From Subtercola sp. PAMC28395 (GTDB lineage: Bacteria > Actinomycetota > Actinomycetes > Actinomycetales > Microbacteriaceae), in the NCBI RefSeq assembly GCF_018889995.1, contig NZ_CP076547.1, positions 3,100,001 through 3,164,000 on the forward strand: DNA of 64,000 nucleotides, given 5' to 3'. Positions 9,331-16,659 of the stretch are shown piece after piece. The first letter of the stretch is position 1; each line of letters starts with the position of its first letter. Below the pieces are notes generated by a model that searched no databases, had not been told where the DNA came from, and saw only the letters and a program-made list of their open reading frames with translations. The position numbers and the translations under genes were made by a program.

Positions 9331-11004
9331 GTGAGCCTTGCGACCGACTCAGAACCGCCCACGCCGGCCGGCATCGACGTGCCAGCCCACGCCGATGCCC
9401 ACTCTGCTGGGCCATCTTCACCTGAGCCTTCCTCTGCCGAACCCCGCGGCAGCAGGCTCGATGCCTGGTGGGGCCGGTTGCTCAGCACGCCGGGCAGGCA
9501 ACGGGCCTGGCGCTGGGGTGGCCCACTCGCTGTGACCCTGCTGGCCGCGATCCTCCGGCTCTGGAACCTCGGCGACCCGCACAGTCTCGTCTTCGACGAG
9601 ACCTTCTATGTGAAGGATGCCTGGTCGCTGCTTCACCTCGGTTTCGAGGGCGCCTGGCCGTCGGGTGCCGACACCTCGTTCAACGCCGGTGACGTCAACA
9701 CCTACACCGATACCGGCTCCTACGTGGTGCACCCGCCGCTCGGCAAGTGGATCATCGCGCTGGGCATGGCGGCCTTCGGCGCCGAGAACAGCTTCGGCTG
9801 GCGGATCTCCGTCGCCGTGTGCGGCATCCTCGCGGTTCTGCTCATCGCGATGATCGGCACGAAACTCTTCAGGTCCACGCTTCTCGGTACCATCGCCGGG
9901 TTCCTGTTCGCGATCGACGGGCACGCCATTGTCATGAGCCGCGAGGGGCTGCTCGACGGCATCCTGATGCTCTTCCTCCTGCTCGGGTTCGGGGCCATGC
10001 TGCTCGACCGCGAGTGGCATCTGCGACGGCTCACCGAATGGGTGGTCGCGCGCGAAGCAGAGGGCCGTGAACCGACCTGGGGCCCGACGCTCTGGTGGCG
10101 CCCCTGGCTCATGGCAGCCGCGGTTGCCTTCGGGCTTGCCAGCGCAGTCAAGTGGTCCGGCCTGTTCTTCCTCATCGGGTTCGGGCTCTACTCTGTGCTG
10201 GTCGACTCACTGGCCCGCCGCAGGGTGGGCCTGCCGTTCTGGATCAGCGCGGCGATCCTGAAACAGGGTCTCGCCAATGTCGTGCTGCTGGTTCCGCTCT
10301 ACCTGGCGAGCTACCTCGTCACCTGGACGGGATGGTTCACGACGGCGGGCGGGTACTACCGCAACTGGGCCCAGACCGACGGTCAGCCGTGGACGGGGTC
10401 GCTCAGCTGGGTGCCGCTGGTCATCCAGAACTTCTGGCACTTCGAAGTCTCGGTCTACAACTTCAATGTGAACGAGCACGACCCGCACCCGTACGCGTCG
10501 AACCCGCTCACCTGGCTGTTCATGATCCGGCCGACCCAGATGTACGTGAACACGACCACGGGTGGCACCGGCGGCTGTGGCGAAGACACGTGTTACGCGA
10601 ACATCACCTCGGTGGGCAATGCGGCGATCTGGTGGGCCGCGACGGCCGCGATCTTCTACCTGGTCTACCGGCTGATCCGCAAGCGCGAATGGCAGGTGGG
10701 GCTCATCCTGATGGGCATGGTCGTGGGCTACCTGCCCTGGCTGATGTACATCAACCGCACGATCTTCCAGTTCTACACGATCGCCTTCGAGCCGTACATG
10801 ATCCTCGGGCTCACCTTCGTGATCGGGCTCGCACTCGGTTCGCGTGACGATCCGCGGCGAAAACGCACCGCCGCACTCATCGTTGTGGCGGCCTATCTGG
10901 TACTTGCCTCGCTCGTGACAGTGTTCTTCTACCCGGTGTGGACGGCGCAGCCGATTCCCGGGTGGCTGCTCACGCTGCACTATTGGCTGCCGTCGTGGCG
11001 GTAG
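9331..11004 (+). CDS. Dolichyl-phosphate-mannose-protein mannosyltransferase family protein (GT39, PMT)
   Basis: A multi-spanning membrane enzyme (about 557 residues) that transfers mannose from polyprenyl-phosphate-mannose to Ser/Thr of secreted proteins. The luminal DE motif occurs in SLVFDETFYVKDAWSLL, followed by HPPLGKWIIALGMAAFG and many hydrophobic helices, the standard actinobacterial PMT pattern. The N terminus is a Pro/Ser/Ala-rich cytoplasmic tail, and the start could be GTG 9313, ATG 9322 or GTG 9331; the last fits a -10 element at 9318-9323. It diverges from rsmI with a 103-bp gap. The several lipoproteins in this window are plausible but unproven substrates. Confidence 0.92.
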   Translation: MSLATDSEPPTPAGIDVPAHADAHSAGPSSPEPSSAEPRGSRLDAWWGRLLSTPGRQRAWRWGGPLAVTLLAAILRLWNLGDPHSLVFDETFYVKDAWSLLHLGFEGAWPSGADTSFNAGDVNTYTDTGSYVVHPPLGKWIIALGMAAFGAENSFGWRISVAVCGILAVLLIAMIGTKLFRSTLLGTIAGFLFAIDGHAIVMSREGLLDGILMLFLLLGFGAMLLDREWHLRRLTEWVVAREAEGREPTWGPTLWWRPWLMAAAVAFGLASAVKWSGLFFLIGFGLYSVLVDSLARRRVGLPFWISAAILKQGLANVVLLVPLYLASYLVTWTGWFTTAGGYYRNWAQTDGQPWTGSLSWVPLVIQNFWHFEVSVYNFNVNEHDPHPYASNPLTWLFMIRPTQMYVNTTTGGTGGCGEDTCYANITSVGNAAIWWAATAAIFYLVYRLIRKREWQVGLILMGMVVGYLPWLMYINRTIFQFYTIAFEPYMILGLTFVIGLALGSRDDPRRKRTAALIVVAAYLVLASLVTVFFYPVWTAQPIPGWLLTLHYWLPSWR

Positions 11005-12173
11005 CTGGTTCAGTATCGGTAGCTGATCCGAAGAGCGGTTCTCCTCGCTGGCTGGCCGGCGTCGTCGTTGCCGGGGTCGCTGCAGCGGCAGCATTCGGGC
11101 TGCACACTCTGTTCCCTGTGGTGCCTCTCCTCACCGCAGCCGTAGGGCTCGGCATGATCGTCGGCCAGATCCCCGCAAGCCAGCGGATGCTCGACGGCAG
11201 CCTCAAGCCGGGAATCGCCGTCTCGGCCCGTCGTCTGCTGCGCGTGGGAATCGTGCTCCTCGGGCTGAAGCTCTCGCTCTTCGACATCGCGGGCCTCGGC
11301 TGGCCGACCATAGTCGTGATCGTGCTCATTGTCGGCATCACGTTCGCCGCGACCCTGGGCTTGGGAAAGCTGCTTCGCCTGCCGGGTACCCAGCCCATAC
11401 TGATTGCCGCTGGATTCTCGATCTGCGGAGCATCCGCCATCGGCGCCATGAGCGCAGTGACGCGGAGCAAAGACGAAGACCAGGCGACGCCGGTCGCCCT
11501 GGTGACGCTCTGCGGAACGCTGGCGATCTTCGTCCTGCCGGTCTTGCGCATTCCGCTCGGCATGAGCGCCGAAGACTTCGGGCTCTGGGTCGGCCTGAGC
11601 GTGCACGACGTCGGCCAGGTCGTCGCGACCGCCCAGATCGCTGGGCCGGCGGCTCTCGCTGCGGCCGTGGTGGTCAAACTCACGCGCGTGCTCACGCTCG
11701 CGCCGATGGTCGCGATTGTCGGGCTCGTCGAGCGCGGCCGCGACAAGCGTGCTGAGCGCACCACTCTGACGGGGATCCGCAGCCCGGCGCTCGCGTTCGA
11801 CCCCGAATTCAGCACGCACACCGAGGCGGATGGCGATGGCGCGGACGGCAGCGCGGATGGCGAGGGCGCGGCCGACAGCAGGCCCGGGTCAGAGCCAGCC
11901 GTGCGTGCCAGACGCCCACCGATCGTCCCATTGTTCATCGCCGGGTTCCTCGTGGCAGTGCTGATCCGAACGTTCGTGCCGCTGCCCGATGTGGTGCTCT
12001 CTGGCGCAGACACCCTGCAGACCGCACTGCTGGCGATGGCGTTGTTCGCACTGGGGTCGAACATCCGTTTCGCCGCCCTCGCACGCACCGGCTGGCGTGC
12101 GCTGATCGTCGGACTGGTCTCGTGGGCCCTCATTGCGGTGATGTCGCTGGCCGCCGTGAACCTGCTGCGCTGA
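10995..12173 (+). CDS. YeiH / UPF0324 family putative sulfate exporter
   Basis: An integral membrane protein of about 392 residues with roughly ten hydrophobic helices. The family hallmarks are LTAAVGLGMIVGQ, GIVLLGLKLSLFDI, FSICGASAIGAMS and SVHDVGQVVATAQI, all visible. Members are annotated as sulfate or anion exporters, but direct proof is thin. GTG at 10995 overlaps the end of the PMT gene by 10 bp; the exact start is uncertain and the first helix begins about residue 13. A hydrophilic Asp/Gly/Ala-rich insertion of about 30 residues (GDGADGSADGEGAAD) separates two helices in the C-terminal half, another of the repeat-driven expansions in this window. Confidence 0.85.
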   Translation: MAVAGSVSVADPKSGSPRWLAGVVVAGVAAAAAFGLHTLFPVVPLLTAAVGLGMIVGQIPASQRMLDGSLKPGIAVSARRLLRVGIVLLGLKLSLFDIAGLGWPTIVVIVLIVGITFAATLGLGKLLRLPGTQPILIAAGFSICGASAIGAMSAVTRSKDEDQATPVALVTLCGTLAIFVLPVLRIPLGMSAEDFGLWVGLSVHDVGQVVATAQIAGPAALAAAVVVKLTRVLTLAPMVAIVGLVERGRDKRAERTTLTGIRSPALAFDPEFSTHTEADGDGADGSADGEGAADSRPGSEPAVRARRPPIVPLFIAGFLVAVLIRTFVPLPDVVLSGADTLQTALLAMALFALGSNIRFAALARTGWRALIVGLVSWALIAVMSLAAVNLLR

Positions 12174-12242
12174 GCCCCGCCGCTAAGCCCTGCTGCGCTG
12201 AACCTGCTGCGCTGAACCCCCTGCGCCGAACCCCCAGCGCTG
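12156..12242 (+). repeat. Degenerate 14-15-bp tandem repeat after yeiH
   Basis: The last codons of the yeiH-like gene plus its stop (ACCTGCTGCGCTGA) are followed by several imperfect copies: GCCCTGCTGCGCTGA, ACCTGCTGCGCTGA, ACCCCCTGCGCCGA and ACCCCCAGCGCTGA. The array appears to have grown by slippage from the 3' end of the gene. No coding potential. Confidence 0.75.
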
Positions 12243-12259
12243 ACCACCCAAACAGCACA

Positions 12260-12321
12260 ACGGGCGGAGCTGAGCAACACTGGCACCGTATTCGCCGGGA
12301 GATCGGCTCAGCTCCGCCCGT
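12260..12321. terminator. 16-bp perfect inverted repeat between convergent genes, possible bidirectional terminator
   Basis: Arms ACGGGCGGAGCTGAGC (12260-12275) and GCTCAGCTCCGCCCGT (12306-12321) are exact reverse complements, separated by 30 nt. It lies between the yeiH-like gene and the convergent acyl-CoA ligase. There is no T tract and the loop is long, so termination is inferred from position only. The rest of the 288-bp gap shows nothing else. Confidence 0.5.
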
Positions 12322-12461
12322 TCTCGAGTACCGATTGTCGAGAACCGGTTGTCACAGACAATTCGATACAGCGCGGCTCGACTTCACCGGCGACGGCGAG
12401 ATTCACGCAGGGCGAGCAGCATCACGTGCGTGCCGACACCCGCGAACGCGAGCGCCAGACC

Positions 12462-14057
12462 TCAGTGCGAGACGCTCGCCTCCTCGCGGGAGACCCAGGT
12501 CGCCACGAGCTCCCGCTTGAGCACCTTGCCAGAGGGCCCGAGCGGCAAAACCTCGACGATCTCGAGATGACGCGGATACTTGTAGGCCGCAACATCGTCA
12601 CGCACGAACTCAAGCAGTTCATCGACGGTGGCCCGGGCATCCGCCACCAGCACCACCGATGCCACGATCTCCTGGCCGTGGGTCTCGTGCGGAACCCCGT
12701 AGACAGCGACCATCTGGATCTCGGGGTGCCTGGCCAGCACCTCTTCGACTTCACGCGGGTACACGTTGTAGCCGTTGCGCAGGATCATGTCTTTGGTGCG
12801 GTCCACGATCGTCAGGTAACCGTCATCGTCCTTTCGCCCGAGGTCACCGGTGCGGAACCAGCCGTCGACCATGACCTTCGCCGTGTCTTCGGGCCGGTTG
12901 TGGTAGCCGTTCATGAGATTGTGGCCACGGATGACCAGCTCACCGAGATCGCCGGCGGGCAGCAGCACGATGCGATCCTCGATCTCGGCGTCGGCGATCT
13001 CGACGTCGACGCCCCAGATCGGCGTGCCGATCGTTCCGGGTCGCGGAGGCACCCCGACCATGTTGAAGGTGGCGACCGGAGACGTCTCGGTGAGCCCGTA
13101 ACCCTCGTGGATCTCGGTGCCGAACTGCTCGCGGAACCGGTCGATGACGGCAACCGGGATGGCCGCGCCACCGGAGATGCCGTAGCGCAGCGACGGGCGG
13201 TCGGTGCTTCGCGAGGCGGCGTCGAGCAGCGCGATGTACATCGTCGGCACACCCATGAAGATCGTGCACCTCTGCTCGTTCATCACCTGCAGTGCGGTGT
13301 CACCGGTGAACTTCGGCACCATGACGAGTGTCGCGCCTGCACGAAAGACGGTGTTCATGGTGCAGGTCTGGCCGAAGGTGTGGAACAGCGGAAGGGCGCC
13401 GAGAACGCGGTCGTCCGCCTTCATGTCGAAGGTGGTCAGCAGCGAGACGTTCACCTGCTCGACAAGGGCCAGATGGGAACCTTCTGCGCCCTTCGGCGTT
13501 CCGGTTGTGCCGCTGGTGTAGAGGATCGTGGCCGTGTCGAACGGGTCACGCTGCACGTAGGTATCGATCGGCACGGATGCCCGGGCTTCGTCTTCGAGGC
13601 GGGCAGGCAGCTCGGGGCCGGCCTCCGGCAGCAGCACTGAGATGACGGGCACGCCCGCGAGCGCAGCCCCCTTCGCGCCTTCGCCGAGCAGTGGAGCCGC
13701 ACAGACGAGCAGCTGGGCACCACTGTCGCGCAAGACGTACTCGATCTCTTTCGCCTTCAGGAGCGCGTGGATCGGTACGACGACCCCGCCGAGGGCGAGA
13801 ACGGCGTAGTAGACACGAGGAAAGTCGGCCACGTTCGGGATGAGCATGGCCACGGGCGTACCCGGCCCGACCCCGCGATCGCGGAGGGCACCGGCGTACT
13901 CGCGAGTCTGCTGCCAGAGCTCGGCGTAGGTGGTCTCGGTCGGCCCAACGACCAGGGCGACGTTCGTGGGCATTCTGCGTGCCGTCTCGACAAGGATCGA
14001 GGCAACGGAAACAGTGGCAAAACCTGCGCTCATCGGAGGGCTTCTTTCGGTCGTCAT
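12462..14057 (-). CDS. Long-chain acyl-CoA ligase (AMP-forming, ANL superfamily)
   Basis: A 531-residue adenylate-forming enzyme that activates a carboxylic acid with ATP and CoA. Visible motifs, in order: phosphate loop ILYTSGTTGTPKGAEGSH, adenine-binding YGLTETSPV, RTGDLGRKDDDGYLTIVDRTKD, hinge ILRNGYNVYPREVEEVL, and catalytic lysine region PSGKVLKRELV. The substrate is most likely a fatty acid. ATG 14057 is chosen; TACACT (14070-14075) with GAAAG close to the ATG supports it, but ATG 14033 is possible. The long upstream open frame to 14153 has no family similarity. Stand-alone gene, divergent from metY. Confidence 0.9.
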   Translation of the reverse strand: MTTERSPPMSAGFATVSVASILVETARRMPTNVALVVGPTETTYAELWQQTREYAGALRDRGVGPGTPVAMLIPNVADFPRVYYAVLALGGVVVPIHALLKAKEIEYVLRDSGAQLLVCAAPLLGEGAKGAALAGVPVISVLLPEAGPELPARLEDEARASVPIDTYVQRDPFDTATILYTSGTTGTPKGAEGSHLALVEQVNVSLLTTFDMKADDRVLGALPLFHTFGQTCTMNTVFRAGATLVMVPKFTGDTALQVMNEQRCTIFMGVPTMYIALLDAASRSTDRPSLRYGISGGAAIPVAVIDRFREQFGTEIHEGYGLTETSPVATFNMVGVPPRPGTIGTPIWGVDVEIADAEIEDRIVLLPAGDLGELVIRGHNLMNGYHNRPEDTAKVMVDGWFRTGDLGRKDDDGYLTIVDRTKDMILRNGYNVYPREVEEVLARHPEIQMVAVYGVPHETHGQEIVASVVLVADARATVDELLEFVRDDVAAYKYPRHLEIVEVLPLGPSGKVLKRELVATWVSREEASVSH

Positions 14058-14225
14058 TGACTTTCGATCAGTGTAATCGCCATGGCTGTGCAGAGGCAGG
14101 GACTTGACTACCAGTGCACAGGCGCGCCGTAGGAAACATTTGTTACCGCACAAGTCTGGAGCCGACCGAATCCCGGTGATCGCTGCGAAGTATTACGTCA
14201 GAATTCCTCGCGCCACAGATGTTCG

Positions 14226-14253
14226 CCATGCCTCTACTAGCGTTGAGGCATGG
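14226..14253 (+). promoter_or_regulatory. Operator-like inverted repeat over promoter, copy 1
   Basis: CCATGCCTC and GAGGCATGG are perfect 9-bp reverse complements with a 10-nt spacer holding TAGCGT (14238-14243), a leaderless -10 element. A dimeric repressor bound here would block RNA polymerase. No known regulator is recognised from the motif. Confidence 0.55.
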
Positions 14254-14337
14254 TCTTGCGGCGCGTCTGACGCCGCGCACGCGCTCGGTGATCGCTGCGA
14301 AGTGTTACGTCAGAATTCCTTGCTCCACAGATGTTCG

Positions 14338-14365
14338 CCATGCCTCTACTAGCGTTGAGGCATGG
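14338..14365 (+). promoter_or_regulatory. Operator-like inverted repeat over promoter, copy 2
   Basis: Identical to copy 1, 112 bp downstream, with -10 TAGCGT at 14350-14355 and an ATG at 14362-14364 that opens only a six-codon frame. Confidence 0.55.
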
Positions 14366-14449
14366 TCTTGCGGCGCGTCTGACGCCGCGCACGCGCTCGG
14401 TTGTCGCTGCGAAGTGTTACGTCAGAATTTCTAGCGCCACAGATGTTCG

Positions 14450-14477
14450 CCATGCCTGAACTAGCGTTGAGGCATGG
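14450..14477 (+). promoter_or_regulatory. Operator and leaderless promoter of metY, copy 3
   Basis: CCATGCCT and AGGCATGG (8 bp; the ninth pair is lost) flank -10 TAGCGT (14462-14467), which stands 6 nt from the metY ATG. The right arm overlaps the start codon. This is the copy expected to produce the functional transcript. Confidence 0.6.
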
Positions 14478-15766
14478 CAGATCGCGAATACGGCTTCAGA
14501 ACTCGGGCAATCCACGCAGGCAACATCCCTGACGCGGTGACGGGTGCGCGTGCCCTGCCGATCTACCAGACCTCAGCCTTCGTGTTCGACGACACCGAAG
14601 ACGCCGCGGCCCGTTTCGCCCTGCAGAAATACGGCAACATCTACAGCCGGCTCGCCAACCCCACTGTGGCCTCGTTCGAGGAGCGGGTGGCCAGCCTCGA
14701 GGGCGGGCTCGGCGCCGTCGCCACGGCGAGCGGCCTCGCCGCGCAGTACATCACCTTCGCCTCTCTCGTCGGTGCCGGCGACCACATCGTCTCGTCAGCG
14801 AACCTGTACGGCGGCAGCATCACACAGCTCGACGTCACCCTGCGCCGCTTCGGAGTCGACACGACGTTCGTGAAGAGCTCAGACCCCGCCGACTACGCAG
14901 CAGCGATCACCGACAAGACCAAGCTGATCTTCGCCGAGACGGTCGCGAACCCCTCCGGCGAGGTCGCCGACATCGAGGGTCTCGCCGATGTGGCCCACGC
15001 CCACGGCATTCCGCTCATCATCGACTCGACGATCGCGACTCCCTACCTCAACCGACCTATCGAGTGGGGTGCCGACATCGTCATCCACTCGGCCACGAAG
15101 TTCCTCGGTGGCCACGGCACGACCCTCGGCGGCGTCGTCGTTGAAAGCGGCCGCTTCGACTGGCACAGCGAGAAGTTCCCGCTGTTCGGGCAGCCCGTTC
15201 CGAGCTACGGTGGCCTGCAGTGGTCGGGCAACTTCGGCGAGTATGCCTTTCTCACGCGCCTCCGGGCAGAGCAGCTTCGTGACATCGGGCCGTCCCTCGC
15301 ACCGCATTCGGCGTTCCTGCTCGCCCAGGGCGTCGAGACGCTCCCGTTCCGCATGCAGGCGCACGTCGACAACGCGCGCATCGTCGCCGAGTGGCTCGAC
15401 GCCGACCCGCGCGTCGAGTTCGTGAACTGGGCAGGCCTGCCCGGGCATCCGCACTACGAACGAGGCCTCAAGTACCTGCCCAAGGGCCCAGGCTCAGTCT
15501 TCAGCTTCGGTGTCAAAGTTGGCCGGGCAGCAGGCAAGACCTTCATCGAGTCGGTCGACCTGGCCAGCCACCTCGCGAACATCGGTGACGCCAAGACGCT
15601 CGTGATCCACCCCGCCTCCACGACGCACGCGCAGCTCACCGAGCAGCAATTGCTCGAAGCCGGTGTGCTGCCGGGCATCGTGCGCCTGAGTGTCGGAATA
15701 GAAGACCCCGAAGACATCGTTTACGACCTTGACCAGGCCTTGGCCAAAGCAACGGAAGGCAAGTGA
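14474..15766 (+). CDS. metY: O-acetylhomoserine sulfhydrylase (PLP-dependent)
   Basis: Makes homocysteine (or methionine) from O-acetylhomoserine and sulfide in methionine synthesis. The 430-residue protein is a Cys/Met-metabolism PLP enzyme: GFRTRAIHAGN near the start, NIYSRLANPT, ASGLAAQ, and the Schiff-base lysine in HSATKFLGGHGTTLGG. Its length matches MetY rather than the shorter MetB/MetZ. The ATG lies 6 nt after TAGCGT, so the message is probably leaderless. Its promoter region is triplicated as a 112-bp repeat. The next gene, a CoA-binding protein, starts inside its stop codon, so the two are coupled. Confidence 0.93.
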   Translation: MADREYGFRTRAIHAGNIPDAVTGARALPIYQTSAFVFDDTEDAAARFALQKYGNIYSRLANPTVASFEERVASLEGGLGAVATASGLAAQYITFASLVGAGDHIVSSANLYGGSITQLDVTLRRFGVDTTFVKSSDPADYAAAITDKTKLIFAETVANPSGEVADIEGLADVAHAHGIPLIIDSTIATPYLNRPIEWGADIVIHSATKFLGGHGTTLGGVVVESGRFDWHSEKFPLFGQPVPSYGGLQWSGNFGEYAFLTRLRAEQLRDIGPSLAPHSAFLLAQGVETLPFRMQAHVDNARIVAEWLDADPRVEFVNWAGLPGHPHYERGLKYLPKGPGSVFSFGVKVGRAAGKTFIESVDLASHLANIGDAKTLVIHPASTTHAQLTEQQLLEAGVLPGIVRLSVGIEDPEDIVYDLDQALAKATEGK

Positions 15767-16392
15767 TGACTGTCACCGACATCGCGATCACCGGCACTAC
15801 GATCACCGACACCGCGACTGCAGCAGACGAAGAGACGATCACCGCGCAGTTCGCGAACGGGCTCACCTGTGACGTGCCATCGAGTTCGCCGCTTGCGAAG
15901 CTGCTGAAGTCGCAGCGCACCTGGGTCGGACCCACGGCCAAAGAGCGGCTCCAGATCCTGCGCAAAGCGAAGTCGATCGCGATTGTCGGCGCCTCGCCGA
16001 ACGCTGCTCGTTCGAGCTACTTCGTGGGAACCTACCTTCTGCAGTCCAGCGACTACCGGGTGTACTTCGTCAACCCGAACGCCAGCGAGATCCTGGGGCA
16101 GAAGGCCTACCCCGACCTTGCCTCACTGCCAGAGGTTCCCGACATCGTCGACGTGTTCCGCAAGGCGAGCGACATCCCCTCCGTCATCGACGACGTACTG
16201 GCCAGCGGCGCGAAGACCATCTGGATCCAGCTCGGCATCTGGAACCAGGATGCGGCCCTCTACGGTGAGAGCAAAGGCCTCACGGTGGTCATGGACCGCT
16301 GCATCAAGGTCGAACATGCCCGGTTCAACGGCGGCCTGCACCTGCTCGGCTTCGACACAGGTCAGATCACGGCGCGAAAGAGCCTGCGCTGA
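15766..16392 (+). CDS. CoA-binding domain protein (YccU/CoA_binding_2 type)
   Basis: A 208-residue single-domain Rossmann protein. The nucleotide-binding motif IAIVGASPNAARSSYFVGTYLL lies about residues 67-88 (the family binds CoA), and VDVFRKASDIPSVIDDVLASG and TIWIQLGIWNQDAA are family-typical. The first 45 residues are low-complexity (Thr/Ile/Asp) and extra. ATG 15766 overlaps the metY stop as TGATG; GTG 15763 is an alternative. Pairing with metY is common in actinobacteria, suggesting a role tied to sulfur amino-acid metabolism, but the molecular role is unknown. Confidence 0.85.
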   Translation: MTVTDIAITGTTITDTATAADEETITAQFANGLTCDVPSSSPLAKLLKSQRTWVGPTAKERLQILRKAKSIAIVGASPNAARSSYFVGTYLLQSSDYRVYFVNPNASEILGQKAYPDLASLPEVPDIVDVFRKASDIPSVIDDVLASGAKTIWIQLGIWNQDAALYGESKGLTVVMDRCIKVEHARFNGGLHLLGFDTGQITARKSLR

Positions 16393-16435
16393 CGTTGCTC
16401 GCACACTCGGGACGTCGGCTCCCTGATAAGGGTGA

Positions 16436-16480
16436 AGGCCCTCTGAGCTCGAGTGACGGCCGACTGAGTTCGTGTGACGG
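16436..16480 (+). repeat. Two imperfect 21-bp tandem copies after CoA-binding gene
   Basis: GGCCCTCTGAGCTCGAGTGAC is followed by GGCCGACTGAGTTCGTGTGAC. Further along (16517-16560) the motif GTGCGACG recurs. The 267-bp gap otherwise holds only the promoter of the next gene. Confidence 0.5.
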
Positions 16481-16646
16481 CTGGTTGTCGCGCTGAACGA
16501 GCGCCTACTTGCCGCCCTATGTGCGACGCTGTGCGACGACTCGGTGCGACGACGCTGCGCGAGCCTCTTGGCTGCTTGTGTGAATAGGCCGTTACGGACT
16601 TGTGACTTTCTGTTGCAACCCACAGCCACCCGAGCCCACTGGCAGC

Positions 16647-16652
16647 TAGCGT
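16647..16652 (+). promoter_or_regulatory. -10 element of leaderless sulfurtransferase promoter
   Basis: TAGCGT followed by 7 nt and GTG 16660. The hexamer CTAGCGTTGA is shared with the metY promoter, but the flanking metY inverted repeat is absent. Confidence 0.45.
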
Positions 16653-16659
16653 TGACAGC

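Larger units (their letters stand above)
14058..14473. other. 416-bp divergent intergenic region dominated by a 112-bp tandem repeat
   Basis: Between the acyl-CoA ligase and metY there is no credible gene. The ligase promoter (-10 TACACT on the minus strand at 14070-14075) lies on the left; from 14175 rightwards the region is two and a part copies of a 112-bp unit containing the metY promoter and operator. Open frames that cross it simply repeat the same peptide and are not genes. Confidence 0.7.
14175..14478 (+). repeat. 112-bp tandem repeat, 2.7 copies, promoter-bearing
   Basis: Copy 1 is 14175-14286, copy 2 is 14287-14398, and copy 3 runs from 14399 until it diverges just after the metY start codon at 14474-14476. 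Copies 1 and 2 differ at only a few positions. Each carries the same segment ACTAGCGTTGAGGCATGG, so the metY start context is present three times, 112 bp apart (ATGs at 14250, 14362 and 14474). The third copy drives the real gene. Confidence 0.95.

Noticed and set aside
10970..12286. 438-codon minus-strand open frame
   Set aside because: Antisense to the YeiH-like exporter; Ser/Thr/Arg/Ala-rich composition without motifs.
14104..14434. Two overlapping open frames in the metY upstream region
   Set aside because: They encode the same peptide repeated because the DNA is a 112-bp tandem repeat, and they lie over promoters; not genes.
14175..14478. CRISPR-like repeat
   Set aside because: The copies are contiguous 112-bp units without spacers and contain a promoter; no cas genes are present.
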